Shown here in pieces: positions 16,095 through 22,813 of a stretch of 64,000 bases of DNA (position 1 is the stretch's first letter; each line of letters begins with the position of its first letter). Source of the stretch: Saccharopolyspora indica (GTDB lineage: Bacteria; Actinomycetota; Actinomycetes; Mycobacteriales; Pseudonocardiaceae). The position numbers and the translations under genes are program-made. The stretch spans positions 248,001-312,000 of the forward strand of contig NZ_JAQGLB010000008.1 of the NCBI RefSeq assembly GCF_027853965.1, given 5' to 3'. The notes under the pieces are model-generated. The model was not told the origin of the DNA. It did not search any database and worked only from the letters and a program-made list of their open reading frames with translations.

Positions 16095-17027
16095 ATGCTC
16101 AACGTTTCCCGGCGGCTGCTCGCCGTCCTCGCCTGCGCGGCGCTGCCGCTGGGGCTCGCCGCCTGCGGCCCGAGCGCGGCGAGCGACGCCGGTGCGCGCA
16201 ACCCGGACGAGCTGGTGTTCGCCTCGATCCCGTCGGAGGAGTCCACCAGCCTGGAGCAGGAGTTCAAACCGCTGGTGGACATGCTGGCGGCGGAGACCGG
16301 CAAGAAGATCCGGGTGGAGAAGGCCACCGACTACGCGGCCGTCATCGAGGGCCAGCGCACCGGGAAGATCGACATCGCCATGTACGGCCCGCTGTCCTAC
16401 GTGGTGGCGCGCAACAGCGGGGTGCGGGTCACACCGGTCGGCGCGCAGGTCGAGACACCGGGCAGCGTGCCCGGCTACCGCGCCTACGGGCTGGTCCGGG
16501 CGGACTCGCCGATCCAGCGCGTCGAGGACTTCCGCGGCAAGCAGGTGTGCTTCGTCGACCCGAACTCGACCTCCGGCTACCTCTACCCGAAGGCCGCGCT
16601 GCGGACCGCGGGCCTCGACGTCGAGCGCGACGTGCGGCCGGTGATGGCCGGTGGGCACGACGCCTCCGCGCTGGCGGTGCGGAGCGGGCAGTGCGATGCG
16701 GGCTTCGCCTACGACACCATGGTGGACGAGCTGCTGCCGGAGAAGGGCAGCATCGCGCCGGGCGAGCTGCGGGTGGTGTGGCGCTCGGAGGTGATCCCCG
16801 GATCACCCGCGGCGATCTCCGACGACCTCGACCCGGCGCTGAAGGCCAAGGTGGTCGAGGCCTTCCGCACCAAGGCCAACGCGGACTACCTGAAGGCCAA
16901 CGGCTTCTGCACCGACGACTGCGAGGTGGGCGGCTACTGGGGCTTCGCCCCGGCCGACGACGCGACCTTCGACAGCGTCCGCCAGGTTTGCGAGGTCACC
17001 CGCGCCGAGCAGTGCACCGAGGGCTGA
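16095..17027 (+). CDS. phnD: Phosphonate-binding periplasmic-type lipoprotein (PhnD)
   Basis: 310 residues, ATG at 16095 with GGAGGA eight bases upstream. Lipoprotein signal ending in LAAC, then the PhnD/PBP2 fold: LVFASIPSEESTSLEQEFKPLVDML, GKIDIAMYGPLSYVVA, a ligand loop region FVDPNSTSGYLYPKAAL, and CDAGFAYDTMVDEL. It would capture phosphonate (or phosphite) outside the membrane for an ABC importer. No phnC or phnE follows: two strong terminator hairpins do instead, then the C-P lyase operon. The permease must be encoded elsewhere or be shared. Confidence 0.9.
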   Translation: MLNVSRRLLAVLACAALPLGLAACGPSAASDAGARNPDELVFASIPSEESTSLEQEFKPLVDMLAAETGKKIRVEKATDYAAVIEGQRTGKIDIAMYGPLSYVVARNSGVRVTPVGAQVETPGSVPGYRAYGLVRADSPIQRVEDFRGKQVCFVDPNSTSGYLYPKAALRTAGLDVERDVRPVMAGGHDASALAVRSGQCDAGFAYDTMVDELLPEKGSIAPGELRVVWRSEVIPGSPAAISDDLDPALKAKVVEAFRTKANADYLKANGFCTDDCEVGGYWGFAPADDATFDSVRQVCEVTRAEQCTEG

Positions 17028-17037
17028 CCCGGCGCCG

Positions 17038-17075
17038 GTGGGGACCGCGGCTCCGGTGGGAACCGCGGTCCCCAC
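17038..17075 (+). terminator. Terminator hairpin 1 after phnD
   Basis: A perfect 13-bp inverted repeat (GTGGGGACCGCGG / CCGCGGTCCCCAC) with a 12-nt loop, beginning 11 bp after the phnD stop codon. Confidence 0.75.
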
Positions 17076-17105
17076 TGCTATGCGCTCCGTTTTCCCAGGT
17101 CAGGA

Positions 17106-17155
17106 CCCGTGAGCGTTTTGGGGTGCCATAGCCCCACAAAACGCTCACGGGCTTT
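17106..17155 (+). terminator. Terminator hairpin 2, GTGAGCGTTTTG family, left flank of the phn operon
   Basis: A perfect 15-bp inverted repeat CCCGTGAGCGTTTTG / CAAAACGCTCACGGG (17106-17120, 17137-17151) with a GGGTGCCATAGCCCC-type loop, followed by CTTTT. It is a convincing rho-independent terminator. It is almost the same sequence as the hairpin at 24766-24809 at the other end of the operon. Confidence 0.85.
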
Positions 17156-17244
17156 TACCAGGGGAAACGGAGCTGTTCGCCGGGCCTTGCGACAAGTGGT
17201 GGGGGTGTTCACCTGGGCGGTCCTCGGCGTTGGGCTGACCGAAG

Positions 17245-17256
17245 TTGTCCGGACAA
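17245..17256. promoter_or_regulatory. Candidate PhnF operator
   Basis: The 12-bp perfect palindrome TTGTCCGGACAA lies 23 bp upstream of the phnF start, the position expected for autoregulation by a GntR/HutC repressor. The spacing and symmetry are seen directly; the binding is inference. Confidence 0.45.
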
Positions 17257-17279
17257 GCTCGGCGCGCAGGCTTCCGGTC

Positions 17280-18011
17280 GTGGTCAGGAGCCGGTACGTG
17301 GAAATGGCCGATGTGCTCGCCGCCGAACTCGCCGGGCTGCCCGCGGGCACCCGGATCGCCGGTGAGCACGAGATCGCCGCGCGGTTCGAGGTCGGCCGGG
17401 CGGCGGCCCGGGCGGCGGTGCAGGAGCTGGAGCAGCGGCTGCTGGTCCGCCGGGTGCGCGGGTCCGGGACGTTCGTGAACAAGCGCATCGACTACGTGAT
17501 CTCCCAGCGCCGGGCGCCGTCGTGGCACCAGACGGTGCGCGAGGCCGGGGCCGAGCCGCGCTCGGTGGTGCGCGACGTGCGGCGCGCGCCGCTGCCCGCC
17601 GAGGCGGCCGAGCGGCTGGAGCGGCCGGTCGGCAGCGCGGCGAGCCTGCTGGTCCGCCAGTACTACGTGGACGACCTGCTGCACGGCTGGTCCAACGAGT
17701 GGATCCCGGCCGACGTGCTGGCCGACGTCGACATCGCCGTGCACGCCGTCGAGTCGGTCGACGCGATCCTGCGCCAGATGAGCCGCGTGCAGCCGGTCCG
17801 GTCCTGGTGCCGGGTCAGCTACGCGCTGCCCGAACCCGAGGTGGTGGCCGGGCTGGAGGTCGAGTCCGGCCGGCCGGTGTGGCTGGTGGAGAGCGTCAGC
17901 CGGGACGCGGGCAGCGGACGGCCGGTGCTGTGCAGCCGCTCCTGGTCACGCCCAGATTCCGCCCGGATCGTCGTCGAGATGGACGGGCCGTACCAACCGG
18001 AGGACGAGTGA
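17280..18011 (+). CDS. phnF: GntR-family (HutC subfamily) regulator of the C-P lyase operon
   Basis: 243 residues if started at GTG 17280, close to the 241 of E. coli PhnF. The frame is open further left, but there it runs through the terminator hairpin. GTG 17298 with AGGAG upstream is an alternative, but it would cut into the first helix. Winged helix: YVEMADVLAAEL, GEHEIAARFEVGRAAARAAVQELEQRLLVRRVRGSGTFV. UTRA effector domain from about residue 85, with LLVRQYYVDDLLHGWSNEWIP. It probably represses phnG-M until phosphonate or a phosphate-starvation ligand is present. phnG starts within its stop codon (GTGA). Confidence 0.88.
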   Translation: MVRSRYVEMADVLAAELAGLPAGTRIAGEHEIAARFEVGRAAARAAVQELEQRLLVRRVRGSGTFVNKRIDYVISQRRAPSWHQTVREAGAEPRSVVRDVRRAPLPAEAAERLERPVGSAASLLVRQYYVDDLLHGWSNEWIPADVLADVDIAVHAVESVDAILRQMSRVQPVRSWCRVSYALPEPEVVAGLEVESGRPVWLVESVSRDAGSGRPVLCSRSWSRPDSARIVVEMDGPYQPEDE

Positions 18012-18424
18012 ACAGGGAACAGCGGGCCGCGCTGCTCGCGGTGGCCGAACCGGACGAGCTGATCGAGCTGGCCGATGCCTGCCTCGCCACCGGCTCCGCG
18101 CCGACGGTGCTGGTGGCGCCGGAGGTCGGGTGCGTGTCGGTGCAGGTGCGGGAGCCCGTCGTGCGGGACCGGTTCCTGCTCGGCGACGTGCTCGCCTGCC
18201 GCGCCGAGGTGGAGCTGGACGGCTCGCGGGGCTGGTCGATGCGCCTCGGCGACGACCGGGCCGCCGCGCTGGCCGCGGCGATCCTGGACGCCGCGGTGGA
18301 GGCCGGACGCGCCGGGGACGAGGTCGACGAGCTGTGCGCGCGGGTCCGCGAGCGGCAGCGCGCGGCCGAACACGCCGAGTGGGCCGAGCTGGCCCCGACG
18401 ATCGTCGAATTCGAGGAGCTGTGA
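18008..18424 (+). CDS. phnG: C-P lyase core subunit PhnG
   Basis: 138 residues; the GTG overlaps the phnF stop by 4 nt. PhnG, with PhnH, PhnI and PhnJ, forms the core complex that attaches phosphonate to ribose (with PhnI and PhnL) and cleaves the C-P bond. Visible family pattern: LLAVAEPDELIELADACLA, CVSVQVREPVVRDRFLLGDVLACRAEVEL (the VQVRE...FNLGEV-like core) and the C-terminal helix TIVEFEEL. It is slightly shorter than the E. coli protein (150). It overlaps phnH by 1 nt (TGATG). Confidence 0.92.
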   Translation: MNREQRAALLAVAEPDELIELADACLATGSAPTVLVAPEVGCVSVQVREPVVRDRFLLGDVLACRAEVELDGSRGWSMRLGDDRAAALAAAILDAAVEAGRAGDEVDELCARVRERQRAAEHAEWAELAPTIVEFEEL

Positions 18425-19002
18425 TGACCGCGTCCCTGGCGCCGCGGCAGGCGCAACAGGTGTTCCGCACCGTGCTGGACGCCCTCTCCCGGCCGGGCGA
18501 GGTGCTGCGTCTTCCCGCGATTTCAATGGAAGTTGGACCGCGAAATTCCATTGAAATCGCGTCGACCCGAGTCCCGGCCGCGCTGCTGCCGGTGCTGGCG
18601 CTGGCCGATCTGGACACCCCGGTGCACGTCGACGGCTGGGCCGATCTCGTGCGCACCCAGACCTCCGCGCCGATCGTCGAGCGCACCGGCGCTCGGCTGG
18701 CCGCGCTGCTCGAACCGGTCGAGGACCTGGCCGGATTCCCGGTCGGCAGCGCCGGGGCGCCGGAGGAGGCCGCGCTGGTCGCGCTCGCGGTGCGGGGCTT
18801 CGGCGACGGGCCGCTGCTGCGGCTGTCCGGGCCGGGCGTGCCGGGGCACCGCGAGCTGCGGGTCTCCGGGCTGCCCGCGGGCTTCGCCGCGCAACGGCGG
18901 GACCTGATCGCCTTCCCCGCCGGGTTCGACCTGCTGCTGGTGGCGCCGGACGGCGAGGTCGTCGGGCTGCCGCGTTCCACCCGAGTCGAGGAAGGTGCCT
19001 GA
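18424..19002 (+). CDS. phnH: C-P lyase core subunit PhnH (contains a palindromic-repeat-derived insert)
   Basis: 192 residues (194 in E. coli). The start FRTVLDALSRPGEVLRLP matches the conserved PhnH N terminus; LLPVLALADLDTPVHV and the C-terminal GFDLLLVAPDGEVVGLPRSTRV complete the fold, a catalytically inert PLP-transferase relative within the PhnGHIJ core. Between them, residues 33-46 (ISMEVGPRNSIEIA) are encoded by a 46-bp inverted repeat (18516-18561) of the ATTTC-N4-GAAAT family, in the loop between the first helix and the LALADLDTP strand. The frame is maintained. It overlaps phnI by 1 nt. Confidence 0.92.
   Translation: MTASLAPRQAQQVFRTVLDALSRPGEVLRLPAISMEVGPRNSIEIASTRVPAALLPVLALADLDTPVHVDGWADLVRTQTSAPIVERTGARLAALLEPVEDLAGFPVGSAGAPEEAALVALAVRGFGDGPLLRLSGPGVPGHRELRVSGLPAGFAAQRRDLIAFPAGFDLLLVAPDGEVVGLPRSTRVEEGA
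18516..18561. repeat. Palindromic repeat element, copy 1 (inside phnH)
   Basis: Perfect 16-bp inverted repeat CGCGATTTCAATGGAA (18516-18531) and TTCCATTGAAATCGCG (18546-18561), 14-nt loop. It belongs to the ATTTC-N4-GAAAT family found at four further places in the window. It is AT-richer than the flanking gene and stays in frame. Confidence 0.8.
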
Positions 19003-20123
19003 TGGGATATTCCGGAGTCCGCGGCGGGATGGAGGCCATCCTCGCCGCCGAACGGCTGGTGCGCCGCTCGCGCGACCACGCGCCCGCCGAGTGGGCCGGC
19101 ACCGAGCAGATCGTGCTGCGCTTCCGGCTGGCCGTCGACCGGATCATGGGCGAGGCCGGGCTCTACCACTCGCCGATCGCCGCGGACGCGTTCCGGCAGG
19201 CCGAGGGCGACGTGCTGGAGGCGGCGCACCTGGTGCGGGCGCACCGCTCGACGCTGCCGCGCCTGGCGGTCACCGAGCCCGTCGATCCCGACGAGATGGT
19301 GGTGCTGCGCCGCATCGTCCCGGCCAACCGAACGCCGGACGGCCCGCAGCTGCTCGGCCGCACCACCGACTACACCGGTCGCCTGCTGGAGCGGGAAGCC
19401 GATTTCGCGCGAAATCGCGTCGAGCCCCCCACGGAGGACGCCGATTCCGCGCGAAATCGCACGCCGGAGGAACGGCACCCGCGCCGCTTCTACCAGCTGC
19501 TGCGCGACCTGGACCTGGTCGTCGAGCACGGCGAACCGGCCGAAGACCCGGAACCGTTCGACATCACCCGCCGCGCCGCCCGCCCGCCCGCGCCGCGCTC
19601 GGCGGTGCTGTCGAGCATGGCCCGCGCCGAGACCGGTGCGCTGGTCGGCCTCTGGTACCGGTCGATCCTCGGCCCGGACGGCGACGTCCACGAGATCACC
19701 CTCGGCGACACCAGGCACGGCCGCGTGCCGCTGCGGGTCGTGCACCCGCACACCGGGAATCCCGTGCAGATCGGCGAGATCCGGGTGACCGAGGCGGAGG
19801 GCATCGAGGACCTCGACGGGGCGGAGGAGGACCGCACCCGCTTCGACGTCGGCTACGGGCTCTGCTTCGGGCACAACGAGCGCAAGGCGATCGCGATGGC
19901 CAACCTCGACATCGCCTGGCGCCGCGCCGAGGAGGACAGCCCGTTGGAGCAGCTGCTGCTGCTCACCACCGACGGGCTCGATTCGGGCGGCTTCCTGGAG
20001 CACCTCAAGCTGCCGCACTACGTGACGTTCCGGTCCATGGTGGACCGCAAGCTGGCCCGGCGGGAGGCGCGGGGCTCGACCGGGCCGCGCGTGCCGGAGC
20101 CGTTCGGGGAGGAGTGCCGATGA
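19002..20123 (+). CDS. phnI: C-P lyase core subunit PhnI (with a 20-residue repeat-derived insert)
   Basis: 373 residues, about 20 longer than the 354 of E. coli PhnI. Family landmarks: MGYSGVRGGMEAILAAERLV at the start, LAVDRIMGEAGLYHSPIAADAFRQAEGD, RITPADF-like RRIVPANRT, VLSSMARAETGALVGLWYRSILG, and GYGLCFGHNERKAIAMANLDIAWRR. PhnI is the nucleosidase that displaces adenine from MgATP and, with PhnG, H and L, joins phosphonate to ribose triphosphate. The extra length is explained by residues about 134-153 (DFARNRVEPPTEDADSARNR), encoded by a paired palindromic element at 19400-19459. ATGA overlap with phnJK. Confidence 0.93.
   Translation: MGYSGVRGGMEAILAAERLVRRSRDHAPAEWAGTEQIVLRFRLAVDRIMGEAGLYHSPIAADAFRQAEGDVLEAAHLVRAHRSTLPRLAVTEPVDPDEMVVLRRIVPANRTPDGPQLLGRTTDYTGRLLEREADFARNRVEPPTEDADSARNRTPEERHPRRFYQLLRDLDLVVEHGEPAEDPEPFDITRRAARPPAPRSAVLSSMARAETGALVGLWYRSILGPDGDVHEITLGDTRHGRVPLRVVHPHTGNPVQIGEIRVTEAEGIEDLDGAEEDRTRFDVGYGLCFGHNERKAIAMANLDIAWRRAEEDSPLEQLLLLTTDGLDSGGFLEHLKLPHYVTFRSMVDRKLARREARGSTGPRVPEPFGEECR
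19400..19459. repeat. Paired palindromic repeat element, copy 2 (inside phnI)
   Basis: Two 18-bp palindromes, CGATTTCGCGCGAAATCG (19400-19417) and CGATTCCGCGCGAAATCG (19442-19459, one mismatch), separated by 24 bp. Total 60 bp, exactly 20 codons, read in frame as DFARNR...DSARNR. The spacer (CGTCGAGCC...GGAGGACGC) resembles that of the copy at 56964-57024. Confidence 0.85.
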
Positions 20124-21898
20124 GCACGGCGGTGCGGGATCTGCTGGTGGACGACGACAACGCCGCCGGGATCCTCGACGAAGGCGCCAAGCGCGAGATC
20201 CGCCGGGCCGCGCTGGTGGCGGTGTGCGTGCCCGGCTACCAGGTGCCGTTCGGCTCCCGGGAGATGCCGGTGGCGCGCGGCTGGGGATCCGGCGGCCTGC
20301 AGGTGACGCTGGCCGTCATCGGCGAGCCGGACGTGGTGAAGGTGATCGACCAGGGCGACGACGGCGGCGTCAACGCCGTCAACCTGCGCCGGATGATCTC
20401 CGCGACCACCGGCTGCGCGGCCAGCACCGACACCCGGGAGGCCACGGTCATCCAGACCCGGCACCGGATTCCCGAGGAGAAGCTGACCCGGCAGCACGTG
20501 CTGGTCTACCAGGTGCCGGTGCCGGAACCGCTGCGCGGCGTGCAGAAGTCCGTCGTGGAGTGCGCCCGGATGCACGCCGAGAACGACTACTCGGCGATGT
20601 GGGTCAGCCTGTACGAGGACGTGGTCCGCAACGGCGTGATCACCAAGTCGACCGGCTACCCGGTGCTGGTGGACGGCCGGTACGTGCTGGCCACCAGCCC
20701 GGTGCCGCGCTGGGACGTGCCCAAGCTGCACCGGTGCGAGCACCTCAACCTCTACGGCGCGGGCCGGGAGAAGCGGATCTACGCGATCCCGCCGCACACC
20801 GACGTGGCGCCGCTGACCTTCGACGACATCCCGTTCGAGGTCGAGCAGGTGCCGGGTGCGAGCTGCAAGTACTGCGGCTCCACCACCAGCTTCCTGGTCG
20901 AGGGCGGCGCGGGCGAGTACGTGTGCAGCGACTCGGACTGGTGCTCCCGCGTCGAGGCCGGGGACGCCGACGTGACCGGGCACCGGCTGCCCGCCGAGCT
21001 GCTGCCCGCGGTGGAGCGCCGCCCGGTGGAGGTCGTCGAAGCGCCGCGGCCGGTCGACGGTCCTGAGTGGACGCTCCGGGTGGAGGGCATCGGGCGCGTC
21101 TACGGCCCGGGCGGCGCGGACGCCGTGCCGGGGACCGGCCCGGAGCACGGCACCGCGACCAGCCCGAGCACCGGAGCGGTGGTCGCGGCCTGGGACGTCT
21201 CCTTCGACGTCGCACCCGGTGAGGCGCTCGGCATCATCGGCGAGTCCGGGTCGGGGAAGTCGACCGCGCTGCGCTGCGTCATCGGCGACGAACCCGCGAC
21301 CGGCGGCAGCGTCTACCTCTCCAGCGTCGACGGCGGCGGGACGGACCTGCTGCGGCTGGACTCCGCGCAGCGCCGGAAGCTGCGGGTGGACACCATGGCC
21401 GTGGTCTACCAGGACCCCGCCGCCGGGCTCGACCTGCGCGTCACCGCGGGCGGCAACGTCGCCGAGCGGCTGACCGCCGCGGGCTGGCGCGGCTACCGCG
21501 CGATCCGCAAGCGGGCCGCGGAGCTGCTGGACCGGGTGGAGGTGCCGCTGTCCCGGATGGACGACCCGGTGGCCACCTTCTCCGGCGGCATGCGGCAGCG
21601 CGTGCAGATCGCCAAGGCGCTGGCCACCGAACCGCCGGTGCTGCTGCTCGACGAGCCCACCACCGGGCTGGACGCCTCGGTGGCCGCCGGCGTCCTCGAC
21701 CTGCTGCGCGGGCTGCTCAGCGAGCGCGACATCGCGGCGGTGGTGGTCAGCCACGACTTCGCGGTGATCGAGGCGCTGACCGATCGCAGCCTGGTGATGC
21801 AGCTCGGCCGGGTCGTCGAGCGCGGCCTCACCGACCAGCTCTTCGCCGACCCGCACCACCCCTACACCCAGCGGCTCGTCGCGGCCGCCCGGAGGTGA
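20120..21898 (+). CDS. phnJK: C-P lyase PhnJ fused to ABC-type ATPase PhnK
   Basis: 592 residues with no internal stop. Residues 1 to about 300 are PhnJ, the radical-SAM C-P bond-cleaving subunit. The FeS/thiyl cysteines are C249-x2-C252-x16-C269-x5-C275 (E. coli spacing is x2, x21, x5); C275 matches the thiyl-radical Cys272. Upstream are GYQVPFGSREMPVARGWGSGG and CARMHAENDYSAMWVSLYED. From about residue 310 comes a complete PhnK ABC ATPase: Walker A GESGSGKST (Lys380), Q-loop VVYQDP, signature FSGGMRQR, Walker B VLLLDEPTTGLD and switch His in VVSHDF. PhnK docks on the PhnGHIJ core, so covalent linkage is structurally reasonable. E. coli and most operons keep the two genes separate. Confidence 0.93.
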   Translation: MSTAVRDLLVDDDNAAGILDEGAKREIRRAALVAVCVPGYQVPFGSREMPVARGWGSGGLQVTLAVIGEPDVVKVIDQGDDGGVNAVNLRRMISATTGCAASTDTREATVIQTRHRIPEEKLTRQHVLVYQVPVPEPLRGVQKSVVECARMHAENDYSAMWVSLYEDVVRNGVITKSTGYPVLVDGRYVLATSPVPRWDVPKLHRCEHLNLYGAGREKRIYAIPPHTDVAPLTFDDIPFEVEQVPGASCKYCGSTTSFLVEGGAGEYVCSDSDWCSRVEAGDADVTGHRLPAELLPAVERRPVEVVEAPRPVDGPEWTLRVEGIGRVYGPGGADAVPGTGPEHGTATSPSTGAVVAAWDVSFDVAPGEALGIIGESGSGKSTALRCVIGDEPATGGSVYLSSVDGGGTDLLRLDSAQRRKLRVDTMAVVYQDPAAGLDLRVTAGGNVAERLTAAGWRGYRAIRKRAAELLDRVEVPLSRMDDPVATFSGGMRQRVQIAKALATEPPVLLLDEPTTGLDASVAAGVLDLLRGLLSERDIAAVVVSHDFAVIEALTDRSLVMQLGRVVERGLTDQLFADPHHPYTQRLVAAARR

Positions 21899-21905
21899 GT
21901 CCACA

Positions 21906-22634
21906 GTGGAAACAGTGTTGACCGTGCGCGGTCTGCGCAAGACCTTCACCCTGCACACCATCGACGGCCGCACGGTGGTCTCGCTGCGCGGCGTGGACCT
22001 CGACGTGCACGCCGGCGAGCACGTGGCCATCGCCGGGCCGAGCGGCGCGGGCAAGTCCAGCCTGCTGCGCTGCACCCAGCGCAGCTACCTGCCGGACGCC
22101 GGATCGGTGGTGCTGCACACCGACGACGGGCCGGTGGACCTCGTCGGCCTGCCGGACCGCACGCTCGCCCGCCTGCGCGGCAGGCAGCTCGGCTACGTCT
22201 CGCAGTTCCTCGCCGCTCCGCCGCGCACCGGGCCGCTGGAGGTCGTCGCGGCAGCGGCCCGCCGCCGCGGCCTGGACCGGGCCGAGGCGCAGGACGCCGC
22301 GGCGGAGTCGCTGCGCCGCCTGGCCCTGGACGAGGCGCTGTGGGACGTGGACTGCGGTGTCCTGTCCGGTGGCGAGCGGCAGCGGGTCAACCTCGCGGCC
22401 GGAACCGTCCGGCCACCCCGCCTGCTGCTGCTCGACGAGCCGGTCTCGGCGCTGGACCCGGCCAACCGCGAACGCGCGCTGGAGCTGATCGCGTCCCTGA
22501 CCGACCAGGGCGTGGCGGTGCTGGCGGTGTTCCACGACCTCGACGCGATCCGCCGCCTGGCCACCCGCGTGGTGGAGATGGCCGACGGCCGCATCACCCG
22601 CTCCGGAACGGCGGAGGAGGTGCTCGCGGCATGA
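21906..22634 (+). CDS. phnL: Phosphonate C-P lyase ATP-binding subunit PhnL
   Basis: 242 residues from a GTG 7 bp after phnJK (GGAGGTGAG site). ABC motifs: Walker A GPSGAGKSS, Q-loop YVSQF, signature LSGGERQRVNLA, Walker B LLLLDEPVSALD and FHDLDA for the switch histidine. FTLHTIDGRTVVSLRGVDLDVHAGEH near the start is the PhnL-type N terminus. With PhnG, H and I it catalyses formation of ribose-1-phosphonate triphosphate. It is slightly longer than E. coli PhnL (226). The next gene, phnM, begins about 180 bp downstream in my reading. Confidence 0.93.
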   Translation: METVLTVRGLRKTFTLHTIDGRTVVSLRGVDLDVHAGEHVAIAGPSGAGKSSLLRCTQRSYLPDAGSVVLHTDDGPVDLVGLPDRTLARLRGRQLGYVSQFLAAPPRTGPLEVVAAAARRRGLDRAEAQDAAAESLRRLALDEALWDVDCGVLSGGERQRVNLAAGTVRPPRLLLLDEPVSALDPANRERALELIASLTDQGVAVLAVFHDLDAIRRLATRVVEMADGRITRSGTAEEVLAA

Positions 22635-22813
22635 GCAGTGTTGTGCCAACTTCAGTTCCGCTCGACGGGACCTCAGGGGACCGTGACGCAGACCAGCCAC
22701 AAGAAACCGCAAAAGGCGAGATTGGTACCGGGCGCAACCACCACTGTGAATCGCGGAGAGGCGGGACTGTTCAGCTCCAGAGCTGGCCGTTGGCCGACAC
22801 GCCGCAGGACTAC
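22635..22813 (+). other. 179-bp low-GC3 spacer between phnL and phnM
   Basis: The phnM frame is open upstream to an ATG at 22631 that overlaps the phnL stop. However, the roughly 60 codons before 22814 have little of the third-position G/C bias seen everywhere else in the operon and no PhnM similarity. I read this as non-coding or degenerated sequence, not as an N-terminal extension. I see no clear hairpin or promoter. Confidence 0.55.

Noticed and set aside
17109..17279. Longer N terminus of PhnF
   Set aside because: The frame would begin inside the terminator hairpin of phnD; the extra residues do not fit a GntR protein.
18995..20119. In-frame upstream extension of phnJK through phnI
   Set aside because: It is the +2 shadow frame of phnI. 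The ATG at 20120 in an ATGA overlap gives the family's exact N terminus.
22631..22813. N-terminal extension of PhnM from an ATG overlapping phnL
   Set aside because: Poor third-position GC, no similarity to PhnM and a better GTG start with a ribosome site at 22814 that matches the family length.
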